Part shown: positions 56,101-63,153 of the stretch, piece by piece
How the letters are laid out: the number at the start of each line of letters is the position of its first letter
Numbering within the stretch: position 1 is the stretch's first letter
NCBI GenBank assembly: GCA_016927595.1
Contig: JAFGMI010000048.1
Location: 17,060-81,059 of the forward strand
DNA from: Melioribacteraceae bacterium
GTDB taxonomy: Bacteria > Bacteroidota > Ignavibacteria > Ignavibacteriales > Melioribacteraceae
Reading direction: 5' to 3'
Length of the DNA: 64,000 bases
The notes under the pieces: model-generated
The model's input: the letters and a program-made list of their open reading frames with translations, nothing else
What the model was told of the DNA's origin: nothing
The model's database searches: none
Made by a program: the position numbers and the translations under genes

Positions 56101-56597
56101 CCATTCAGGATACTCTTACATGGGGAATAATAATTACTCAGGTTTCACAAGCTGATTCTTCGCAGCCTGCAGACGGCGATATTCTAAAAATAAAAACACA
56201 ACGCCCTTATAAAGAAGAAGATATATTCACGTTATCAACTTCACCTGGATTAGTAGAAAATGAATTGGCTAAAGATGCCTTGAAAAATGTCTACGTCGTA
56301 CCGAACCCCTACGTAGCTGCAAATGATCTTGAACCTGCAAACAGGTTGTCGACACAGAACAGGGGCGAAAGAAGAATCTATTTCGAAAATCTTCCTCAGG
56401 AATGCACGATAAGGATATTCACTTTAAGCGGCGAGCTTGTTGCACAGCTCGATCATCAATCGAGCTATCAGCATGGCAGAGAATACTGGAACCTTCTCAA
56501 CAAGGATGGCTTCAGTGTTGCATACGGATTATATCTGGCACATATTGAAGCACCGGGTATCGGTGAAAGAATAATAAAATTTGCGCTGATTAAGTAG
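53145..56597 (+). CDS. Giant secreted Asp-rich protein with FN3-like modules (second copy)
   Basis: 1,150 residues; GGAG before the ATG. Signal peptide (VSFSQ), then a Lys/Gln-rich segment (about 30-60) absent from the paralogue at 16334. Asp-rich calcium-type loops at about 365-425 (GIDNDGDGLIDE, GIDNDGDWDAE, GEGDGVP). FN3-like region about 543-690 starting LTAVPGDKKVTLFWD and containing FEGYVLYRSTDPDF. Tail (from about 1045) VVPNPYVAA to IIKFALIK, a FlgD/T9SS-type fold. It lies between the TBDR and the PorV-like gene as in the first set. Function unknown. Confidence 0.82.
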   Translation: MKEKSVKEFLIIVLLLLFISAVSFSQNNPQREKEQAAVKQLLDEMMQKQKSKTESKKIVPGLSAEDKYESLNKLSKTSGAADRKSILMNGNAITAEIHNYGGIGPGLPGASIREVGGMVWNNAPYIFQFCPIIGASVAKNGNDSDKIHIISDGLYDYDGLRDESLTGNKYVWQPLPGYADPDQPNVASNPSPDENRDGKPDSWPREWYNESIGEYVWPGFLKVGENNADLEVYWAMDDRDNNEFKYYPFNEDTTKRGLGVQIDGRAFQWSNSLAANALFVVYTITNVSDKDLDTVVFGIYGDPDVGGVDNDDDNGLFIPPYNTGGVNVDNIPVYARSMVYFFDPDKVGDRGVELGYLGCKFLESPGNPDDGIDNDGDGLIDERQGDGIDNDGDWDAEFDDVGLDGIPNSQDAGEGDGVPTSGRRLPDGSHDPLAPGEPNFEYTDLDEADQIGLTSFNSWTWNEDKISDDESMWTRTEPHNFSEIENNTDVVFIFGSGYISLKKGETKRISMAFLFGEDLNDLLVTAETVQDIYNKNYRFFKPPGLPALTAVPGDKKVTLFWDSASELSEDPITGRDFEGYVLYRSTDPDFSDIKIVTDGRGASYLYEPLKDIDGFEAKWDIKNEWRGYHPVTYQGRGVAYYLGDNTGLQHSFVDSNDVINGQTYYYALVAYDHGDSLGIPPSETTKKISVDPITSKLVFDPNTAQVIPGPRVSGYVNPVISADNITHTGIGNGDVIFSVINDLNIIDNTYTLTFSDELMENGTAINQKNYSVKSEHVFSEEVYLFDTKYASLSRINIIDDDALKVADESGKVYTPGTDYELDREKGKIKRTDNSTMPNNSKFIISYRYYPIYQSTLLAGEDGNPVFEGVHLSLSDYPTLALDEEKSGWVGTVDIGFTARLTSIGAANRKKLHPADYDITFSDQNIYAAKKIQGGQLIEIPVNYKVEDVTTGVPIPVNNILLERYSDDNNWTRGDEIILFQTGAEGTIQDTLTWGIIITQVSQADSSQPADGDILKIKTQRPYKEEDIFTLSTSPGLVENELAKDALKNVYVVPNPYVAANDLEPANRLSTQNRGERRIYFENLPQECTIRIFTLSGELVAQLDHQSSYQHGREYWNLLNKDGFSVAYGLYLAHIEAPGIGERIIKFALIK

Positions 56598-56648
56598 ATG
56601 GAATGTGAAAGCATTCAACTCACATTTCAAAAACTTTAGGAGATAATT

Positions 56649-57665
56649 ATGGAAATCAAAAGTATAACATCGAAAATAATATTTGTATTATTATTTACAG
56701 GTATTTTGGTTAGCGCGCAAACTGTAAAAACCGGTACAACCGCAGCACAGGTGCTGAAAATAAATGTCGGTCCGCGCGCCGTAGGAATGGGAGGAGCATT
56801 TACCGCCCTTTCCGATGACATTACATCAATCTACTGGAATCCGGGAGGCTTGGCAAATCTTACTACCAACGAAGCTCTTTTTAATCATACTACTCTTTAT
56901 GCAGATATAGGATATGACTTTGCTGCATTTGCTGCAAACCTTGGTGAGTTCGGGAATCTCGGAGCTTTCGTTTCTGTACTTTCGGTCGATGAAATGGAAG
57001 TGCGTACAATAGAACTTCCCGAAGGTACCGGCGAATTTTTTGACATCAGCTCGATGGTTATCGGTTTAAGTTATGCACGTAATCTTACAGAAAATTTTTC
57101 GATAGGTTTTAATGCAAAATATATCGGTGAATCGATATACAACATGCGGGCGCAGGGATTCGCTCTGGATGTTGGTACGATGTACAGAATACCTGTTCTG
57201 AACGAGCTAAGAATTGCCGCAAGTATTACAAACTTCGGTACTAAGATGAGACTTGAAGGACGCGACGTGCTTGTTATAACCAAGGGCGGGGCGAGCGGTG
57301 ATAATCTTCTTAATTCAAATCTTGAACTGGATTATTTTGACCTGCCACTCACATTCAGGTTCGGACTTTCGGCCGATTTGATGAAACAAACTACCTCCAG
57401 ACTAACTGTTGCATTGGACGCAATTCACCCGAATGATCATACCGAATACGTCAATACTGGTTTTGAATATTCATGGAACGAGATTATATTTATCCGTGCA
57501 GGGTATAACTCGCTTTTTGAAAGGGATTCGGAAAAAGGAATGACATTCGGTATTGGATTGAACTACAGGCTTATCGATTATGTGAAAGTAAAGTTTGATT
57601 ATGCATATCAGGATTTTGGAAGACTAACCGAGGCTCACTTCTTCTCGATGGGTGTAGCATTCTGA
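56649..57665 (+). CDS. PorV/PorQ-family outer-membrane protein (second copy)
   Basis: 338 residues. Signal peptide ending VSAQ, then VLKINVGPRAVGMGGAFTALSDDITSIYWNPGGLA, the PorV/PorQ opening, and a barrel ending in FSMGVAF. Homologous to the product at 19436 along its length. It lies 51 bp after the giant protein gene. The fixed pairing of a PorV-like protein with a giant T9SS-type protein in two places suggests cognate partners. Confidence 0.86.
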   Translation: MEIKSITSKIIFVLLFTGILVSAQTVKTGTTAAQVLKINVGPRAVGMGGAFTALSDDITSIYWNPGGLANLTTNEALFNHTTLYADIGYDFAAFAANLGEFGNLGAFVSVLSVDEMEVRTIELPEGTGEFFDISSMVIGLSYARNLTENFSIGFNAKYIGESIYNMRAQGFALDVGTMYRIPVLNELRIAASITNFGTKMRLEGRDVLVITKGGASGDNLLNSNLELDYFDLPLTFRFGLSADLMKQTTSRLTVALDAIHPNDHTEYVNTGFEYSWNEIIFIRAGYNSLFERDSEKGMTFGIGLNYRLIDYVKVKFDYAYQDFGRLTEAHFFSMGVAF

Positions 57666-57675
57666 TTTAATTAAA

Positions 57676-57705
57676 CCTTCGGGGTCATTTTACAGATCCC
57701 GAAGG
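57676..57705 (+). terminator. Hairpin after the second PorV-like gene
   Basis: CCTTCGGGGTC (57676-57686) pairs with GATCCCGAAGG (57695-57705), one G-T pair, 8-nt loop. No T-run follows, so it may be an inefficient terminator. Confidence 0.6.
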
Positions 57706-57738
57706 CTTACCTTGCCAGAATACGCAAAATGGTTAAAA

Positions 57739-57783
57739 GTAAACGCTAAAGGGTTTGTAAACCTATTGTTTACTATTTATAAT
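57739..57783 (+). promoter_or_regulatory. Sigma-70-like promoter with overlapping GTAAAC operator sites, arabinose operon
   Basis: GTAAAC occurs at 57739-57744 and 57757-57762, 18 bp apart, and as its inverted form GTTTAC at 57768-57773, so 57757-57773 is a 17-bp palindrome (GTAAACCTATTGTTTAC). A promoter TTGTAA (57755-57760), 17-bp spacer, TATAAT (57778-57783) overlaps the palindrome. A repressor bound there would block polymerase. No regulator gene is in the window. Confidence 0.6.
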
Positions 57784-57821
57784 TTGCATATCCATAAATT
57801 ATTTATTTCGTGAAGAATATA

Positions 57822-59522
57822 ATGAGTTATTATTCAATCGGACTTGATTTCGGTACAAATTCATGCCGGTCGGTAATAGTTGATCTCAGCGACGGAAATG
57901 AACTAGCCAGTTATGTCTTTAATTATCCATCCGGGGATGCGGGCGTGATAGTAAGTAAGGAAGACCCCAACCTGGCCCGGCAAAACCCGGCTGATTATAT
58001 TGACGGGATAAAGATAATTATTAAGGAATCCGTTAAAAAAGCAGCTGAGTCAAGCAGTGATTTTACGGCTGATAAAATCATAGGAATCGGGGTTGATACT
58101 ACTGGCAGCAGCCCAATGCCTGTTGATAGAGAAGGTAATCCTCTGTGTTTCCGCGAAAAGTATAAAAACAATCCAGCGGCTATGGTCTGGCTCTGGAAAG
58201 ATCATACTGGGTATGAGGAGGCAGCTGCAATAACCGAAATTGCATCCAAGCTGCGTCCTGAATATCTCTCAAAAATCGGAGGGGTGTATTCATCCGAATG
58301 GTTTTGGAGCAAAATTTGGAAATTATTAAAAGATTCTCCTGATGTCTTCGACGATGCTTACAGTTTCGTTGAAATTTGTGACTGGATTCCCGCAGTACTT
58401 ACAGGCAATACAAAACCTGAAAACTTAAAACGTAGTATCTGTGCTGCCGGACATAAAGCAATGTTCAACGATCAATGGGGAGGTCTTCCGGATAAGGAAT
58501 TTTTAAATTCGCTTGATCCTAAACTTACCAGTCTTTTGGATAAGTTATTTAAGAAAGCCTACCCGGCAGAAGAGAGGGTCGGTTATCTTTCCGGGGAATG
58601 GGCAGAAGAACTTGGATTAACAACAAATGTAGCTGTAGCAGTCGGTGCTTTCGATGCGCATATGGGAGCCGTTGGTGCAGGTATAAATGAAGGCACGCTT
58701 GTTAAAATACTTGGTACAAGTACCTGCGATGTGATGATCACGCCGAATCATGATGATCTGAAAGATATTCCAGGTGTATGCGGAATTGTCGACGGGTCGG
58801 TTAAGGGTGGATTCTTTGGAATTGAAGCCGGTCAATCTGCTGTGGGTGATATTTTCCTCTGGTTCGTTAATAATCTTGTGCCCAATGAATACGGTAAATC
58901 GGCAGATGAAAAATTCTCTGGTCTCGAAAAAGCCGCTTCCGGACTGAAACCCGGTGAAACAGGTTTGCTGGCACTTGACTGGAATAATGGCAACAGGACA
59001 GTGCTTGTCGATGTGCGTTTAACAGGTTTGCTTCTGGGTCAGACGTTGCATACAAAACCGTATGAAATTTACAGAGCGCTTATAGAAGCCACTGCTTTCG
59101 GCGCACTTACTATTATTGATCGAATTGAAAAGTATGGGGTTAAAATTAACGATATAGTTAATTGCGGGGGATTAGCCGGAAAAAATCCACTGCTTATGCA
59201 GATATATGCTGATATTACCGGTAGACCTATGAAGGTTTCGAAAAGTGATCAGACGCCTGCACTGGGAGCTGCAATATTCGGAGCTGTTGCTGCAGGTAAA
59301 TCAGCCGGCGGATATGACAGCGTTGAAGAAGCACAAAAAGCAATGACCGGAATTAATAAAATCTACGTGCCGATTCAGGAACATCACGAAGTTTACAATA
59401 AGATTTATACTTTGTACAAGCAGCTGCACGATTCGTTCGGAATTAATGAAGCCGGTGCAGGTCTCTATAATGTGATGAAAGATCTACTGGATATTCGCGA
59501 CAAAGTAAGAAGGAAAAACTGA
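57822..59522 (+). CDS. araB: Ribulokinase
   Basis: 566 residues from ATG 57822; GTG 57810 is in frame, four codons upstream. FGGY-family kinase: SIGLDFGTNSCRSVIVD (phosphate-binding loop), VDTTGSSPMPVD, WLWKDHT, DAHMGAVGAG, GTSTCDVM and the C-terminal NCGGLAGKNPLLMQIYADITG. Length and motifs fit L-ribulokinase of the AraB type, not xylulokinase. It phosphorylates L-ribulose at the expense of ATP. It is first in araB-araD-araA, with the next start codon overlapping its stop codon by 1 nt. Confidence 0.94.
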   Translation: MSYYSIGLDFGTNSCRSVIVDLSDGNELASYVFNYPSGDAGVIVSKEDPNLARQNPADYIDGIKIIIKESVKKAAESSSDFTADKIIGIGVDTTGSSPMPVDREGNPLCFREKYKNNPAAMVWLWKDHTGYEEAAAITEIASKLRPEYLSKIGGVYSSEWFWSKIWKLLKDSPDVFDDAYSFVEICDWIPAVLTGNTKPENLKRSICAAGHKAMFNDQWGGLPDKEFLNSLDPKLTSLLDKLFKKAYPAEERVGYLSGEWAEELGLTTNVAVAVGAFDAHMGAVGAGINEGTLVKILGTSTCDVMITPNHDDLKDIPGVCGIVDGSVKGGFFGIEAGQSAVGDIFLWFVNNLVPNEYGKSADEKFSGLEKAASGLKPGETGLLALDWNNGNRTVLVDVRLTGLLLGQTLHTKPYEIYRALIEATAFGALTIIDRIEKYGVKINDIVNCGGLAGKNPLLMQIYADITGRPMKVSKSDQTPALGAAIFGAVAAGKSAGGYDSVEEAQKAMTGINKIYVPIQEHHEVYNKIYTLYKQLHDSFGINEAGAGLYNVMKDLLDIRDKVRRKN

Positions 59523-60211
59523 TGAACCTTAATTCTCTTAAAGAAGAAGTATGTAATGCAAATATCAAACTGGTTAATTACGGTTTGGTTACTCTCACCT
59601 GGGGAAATGTGAGTGCTATTGACAGAACTGAGGGATTGATTGTTATTAAACCGAGCGGTGTTGATTACGATGAACTGAAACCGGAAGATATGGTAGTTGT
59701 AGATATGGAGGGAAAACAAGTTGAAGGAAAGTTGAGACCATCATCCGACACACCTACGCACCTCGAATTATACAGAGCGTTTTCCCAAATAGGAGGTGTT
59801 GCTCATACTCATAGTATGTATGCTACAATCTATGCGCAGGCACTCGAAGAGATTCCCTGCTATGGAACAACACATGCTGATCATTTTTTTGGTCAGATCC
59901 CTTTAACAAGGTTATTGACTGAAAAAGAAGTTGAGGAAGCCTATGAACTGGCGACAGGTCGTGTAATTATAGAGCGCTTCCAAAAACTTGATCCTTTGAG
60001 TATGCCGGGAGTTCTTGTTGCATCGCACGCTCCCTTTACCTGGGGAAAAGATGCTTCTGAAGCAGTTAAAAATAGTCTTATTCTTGAAAGAGTCGCCGAA
60101 ATGGCTTTTGCTACTGTTCAGCTTAATCCCGAAAGTAAACCCGTTGACAGTTTTATTCTTAAAAAACATTACACTCGTAAGCACGGACCTGATGCTTACT
60201 ATGGTCAGTAA
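59522..60211 (+). CDS. araD: L-ribulose-5-phosphate 4-epimerase
   Basis: 229 residues, class II aldolase fold. TWGNVSAIDR, IKPSGVDYDEL, RPSSDTPTHLELYRAF, the zinc His pair in AHTHSMYATI and the ADHFFGQIPLTRLL segment are AraD features. It converts L-ribulose-5-phosphate to D-xylulose-5-phosphate, the exit to the pentose phosphate pathway. Its ATG overlaps the araB stop codon (TGATG), implying translational coupling. Confidence 0.95.
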   Translation: MNLNSLKEEVCNANIKLVNYGLVTLTWGNVSAIDRTEGLIVIKPSGVDYDELKPEDMVVVDMEGKQVEGKLRPSSDTPTHLELYRAFSQIGGVAHTHSMYATIYAQALEEIPCYGTTHADHFFGQIPLTRLLTEKEVEEAYELATGRVIIERFQKLDPLSMPGVLVASHAPFTWGKDASEAVKNSLILERVAEMAFATVQLNPESKPVDSFILKKHYTRKHGPDAYYGQ

Positions 60212-60244
60212 TTTAAATATGAAAATTTCATTATAGGTGAAAAG

Positions 60245-61753
60245 ATGGTTTACTTTAAAAATTACGAAGTATGGTTTTTCACTGGGAGTCAGCATCTTTA
60301 TGGTGAACAGACCTTGAAGAAGGTTGAAAAACATTCATTAGCGATAGTGAAAGGATTGAATGAAAACGGGAAACTTCCCGTTAGTATTAAGTTCAAAAAA
60401 GTCTTAACTACCGCCGAATCTATTTATGATTTTTGCCTGGAAGCAAACACCAGTAAAAATTGTATAGGCGTAATCGCATGGATGCATACTTTTTCACCGG
60501 CAAAAATGTGGATTGCAGGATTAAAAATTCTTGAAAAACCTTTGCTGCATCTTCATACGCAGTACAATCGGGATATCCCATGGTCGGAAATAAATATGGA
60601 CTTTATGAATCTGAACCAGTCTGCACATGGCGGAAGGGAGTTTGGCTTTATTTGCACACGTATGAGTAAACAGCGTAAAGTTGTAACCGGATACTGGGAA
60701 GACGTGAGAGTTCATGAGAAAATTAATGTCTGGATGAGAGCTGCAAGTGCATGGCGTGATCTTCAAAGCACTAAGATTGCACGCCTAGGCGATAATATGA
60801 GACATGTAGCGGTAACAGAAGGTGATAAGGTTGAAGCTCAGATAAAATTAGGTGTTCAGGTTAACGGTTATGGAATCGGGGATCTGGTTAAATACGTTAA
60901 TGAAATTCCGGATACGGATGTTAATCAACTAGTTTCTGAGTATGAAGAATTGTATTCACTTCCATCGGAAGTAAAAAGTAGCGGTAATAAACATTATTCC
61001 GTCAGAGATGCCGCGAGAATAGAGCTGGGCATGAGAGCATTTTTAACAGATGGTGATTTCGGTGGTTTTACAACAACCTTTGAAGACCTGCATGGATTAA
61101 AACAACTTCCTGGTATAGCTGTACAAAGGTTGATGGCAGATGGATACGGATTCGGAGCTGAGGGTGATTGGAAAACTGCGGCACTTTTAAGAGCAATGAA
61201 AGTTATGGGAATAGGATTGACTGGTGGAACAAGTTTCATGGAAGATTATACTTACCATTTTAATCCCGCCAGTCAGCAAGTACTCGGCGCCCACATGCTG
61301 GAAATCTGCCCATCGATTGCTGATGGGAAACCTAGTCTGGAAGTTCATCCATTGTCTATTGGAGGCAAAGAGGATCCAGCACGGCTGGTTTTTAATACCG
61401 CTGAAGGCAATGCCGTAAATGTTTCTTTGATTGATCTGGGAAACAGATACCGTTTATTACTCAATGAAGTGAAGGCTGTTAAACCCGAAAAGGACTTGCC
61501 TAAACTTCCGGTTGCGCGGGTTTTGTGGAAACCGGAGCCTGATCTTGATACTGCAGCTACATGCTGGATTTATGGAGGGGGTGCTCATCATACTGTGTTC
61601 AGCAAGGCTTTAAATAAAAATTATTTGGAAGATTTTGCGGAAATGGCGGATGTGGAGTTGGTAGTGATCGGTTCAAATACAAATGTCAGTGATTTCAAAA
61701 ATGTTCTTCGATGGAATGATTCATATTATTCCGGTCAGAAAGCAAGCCGTTAA
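60245..61753 (+). CDS. araA: L-arabinose isomerase
   Basis: 502 residues, the normal length. [16 protein letters not shown] near the start, [74 protein letters not shown] (metal Glu residues) and [33 protein letters not shown] are all typical. It isomerises L-arabinose to L-ribulose. AGGTG precedes the ATG. Last gene of the operon, followed by a terminator. No arabinose-specific inner-membrane transporter is in the window. Confidence 0.97.
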   Translation: MVYFKNYEVWFFTGSQHLYGEQTLKKVEKHSLAIVKGLNENGKLPVSIKFKKVLTTAESIYDFCLEANTSKNCIGVIAWMHTFSPAKMWIAGLKILEKPLLHLHTQYNRDIPWSEINMDFMNLNQSAHGGREFGFICTRMSKQRKVVTGYWEDVRVHEKINVWMRAASAWRDLQSTKIARLGDNMRHVAVTEGDKVEAQIKLGVQVNGYGIGDLVKYVNEIPDTDVNQLVSEYEELYSLPSEVKSSGNKHYSVRDAARIELGMRAFLTDGDFGGFTTTFEDLHGLKQLPGIAVQRLMADGYGFGAEGDWKTAALLRAMKVMGIGLTGGTSFMEDYTYHFNPASQQVLGAHMLEICPSIADGKPSLEVHPLSIGGKEDPARLVFNTAEGNAVNVSLIDLGNRYRLLLNEVKAVKPEKDLPKLPVARVLWKPEPDLDTAATCWIYGGGAHHTVFSKALNKNYLEDFAEMADVELVVIGSNTNVSDFKNVLRWNDSYYSGQKASR

Positions 61754-61795
61754 AAGTTTGATTTACTTTCCTCAAAGTACCTCATCGACCCGATA

Positions 61796-61827
61796 AAGGG
61801 GAGTTGTTTCACAGCTCCCCTTGTTTT
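61796..61827 (+). terminator. Rho-independent terminator of the ara operon
   Basis: AAGGGGAGTTGT (61796-61807), TTC loop, ACAGCTCCCCTT (61811-61822), one G-T pair, then GTTTT. Confidence 0.92.
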
Positions 61828-61934
61828 ATAAATACAGCACGGTTATAAAAATTTTATGAATTACAAAGCACATTATCCATCTTATCTTTTTATAATCTCT
61901 CCGTTTCTTGGAAAAATAATTTTATTTCCTGTTA

Positions 61935-61963
61935 TTGAAAAAGTGTAAAAATTACACTATCAT
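61935..61963 (+). promoter_or_regulatory. Sigma-70-like promoter with a palindromic operator filling its spacer
   Basis: TTGAAA (61935-61940), 17-bp spacer, TATCAT (61958-61963). The spacer holds AGTGTAAAAATTACACT (61942-61958), a perfect 7-bp inverted repeat with a 3-nt centre. This is a classic repressor layout for the aldolase/rhamnulokinase unit that follows. The operator differs from the GTAAAC sites of the ara operon, so a different regulator is expected. Confidence 0.6.
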
Positions 61964-62072
61964 TATTTTAGGAACAAGAAAAATCGGGACTAATTTTAAA
62001 TGCCAGACTCTTATATTTGAGTACCGTAGTGATAATTTATGAAAATTAGTTCTAATAAAATTCAGGTGTAAG

Positions 62073-62879
62073 ATGCAAAGCGAATGGGTATTAAAAAATT
62101 TGATAATTGAAATAGGCAAAAGAATCTGGTCCAGGGGATACGTGGCTGCAAATGATGGAAATATTACGATTAAGCTAAACGAAAAGGAAATATTAACAAC
62201 ACCTACCGGAGTAAGCAAGGGATTTATGACCCACGATATGATATTAAAAGTTGATTATGCGGGGAATTTACTAACAGGGAATTCAAAATATAAGCCTTCA
62301 AGCGAAATGAAAATGCATCTGGAGATATACAAGGAGAGACCTGACGTAAGTTCAGTTGTTCATGCTCACCCGCCTTATTGCACCAGTTTTGCTGTTGCAG
62401 GAATTCCGCTCGATAAGTGTGTATTGCCTGAAGCAATCATAGTCATCGGAGCTGTCCCGATTGCAAAGTATGGACTACCTTCAACAATGGAGGTTCCGGA
62501 TTCCATCAGGCCTCATATAAAATCCAGCGATGCAATTCTTCTTGAAAACCATGGTGCAATTACTCTAGGCACAGATTTATTGAATGCTTATTATAAAATG
62601 GAAACGCTTGAACATACTGCAAATATTGTATGGAACGCGATGCAATTAGGTAATTTAAATGTACTTCCCGAATACGAAAGAGACAGGCTTCTGGCGCTCA
62701 GAAATAATTATAATTTACAGGGCAGGGTAAATGTATGCGATTCTTCTTCATCTCGGAACATTGACAAGAAAAATATGCTTTCAAACCGAAAATTAGTTCA
62801 TGATAAAATTACTGAAGACTCAATAGAAAAAATTACTCAGGAAATCCTTAAAAAACTGAAAGCAGATAAATCAGAATAA
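62073..62879 (+). CDS. Class II sugar-phosphate aldolase (fuculose/rhamnulose-1-phosphate type) with C-terminal encapsulation-peptide-like helix
   Basis: 268 residues. The FucA-like domain (about 1-215) has NDGNITIKL, TPTGVSKG, E78 in PSSEMKMH, zinc His residues in VHAHPP (H97, H99) and H160 in ENHGA. It would split L-fuculose- or L-rhamnulose-1-phosphate into DHAP and lactaldehyde. A Ser/Asn/Lys-rich linker (about 216-245) and a final amphipathic helix SIEKITQEILKKLK (I251, I254, I258, L259, L262) follow. Such linker-plus-helix tails target enzymes into bacterial microcompartments of the fucose/rhamnose type. AGGTG lies before the ATG. The rhamnulokinase downstream supports the pathway. Confidence 0.85.
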   Translation: MQSEWVLKNLIIEIGKRIWSRGYVAANDGNITIKLNEKEILTTPTGVSKGFMTHDMILKVDYAGNLLTGNSKYKPSSEMKMHLEIYKERPDVSSVVHAHPPYCTSFAVAGIPLDKCVLPEAIIVIGAVPIAKYGLPSTMEVPDSIRPHIKSSDAILLENHGAITLGTDLLNAYYKMETLEHTANIVWNAMQLGNLNVLPEYERDRLLALRNNYNLQGRVNVCDSSSSRNIDKKNMLSNRKLVHDKITEDSIEKITQEILKKLKADKSE

Positions 62880-62883
62880 TTCA

Positions 62884-63129
62884 ATGATAATAATCATTGC
62901 GTATCACGGCATCATTTCATATAAGTGCAAGCTTTATGATGAATCGGATATAATGAAATTATTTTTATACGCTGAGAATAAAATCGGGAGTCAACAGGTA
63001 GGTTGTAAATATCAATTTGGGGATTATTATTCCAGTTCCTCTTCAAAAAATGTCTGGATTCACATACGGGCACTCCGCCTCATATCAAATTCAATTAAAA
63101 CTAATTACACAATTAAAGATATTTTTTAG
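62884..63129 (+). CDS. Doubtful 81-codon ORF between aldolase and rhamnulokinase
   Basis: An open frame of 81 codons with no RBS, no recognisable domain and a composition (Ile/Ser/Lys/Tyr) like translated AT-rich spacer. It sits 4 nt after the aldolase stop codon. It may be spurious, or a decayed gene. I do not see a shell-protein motif in any frame of this stretch. Confidence 0.2.
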   Translation: MIIIIAYHGIISYKCKLYDESDIMKLFLYAENKIGSQQVGCKYQFGDYYSSSSSKNVWIHIRALRLISNSIKTNYTIKDIF

Positions 63130-63153
63130 CCGGTATTAAAACCTTACTGCATA

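Larger units (their letters stand above)
61754..62072. other. 319-bp intergenic region: terminator, operator-promoter, leader
   Basis: After araA come a terminator (61796-61827), an AT-rich stretch with nothing recognisable, the promoter/operator at 61935-61963, and about 110 bp of untranslated leader before the aldolase ATG. No ORF is supported. Confidence 0.7.
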
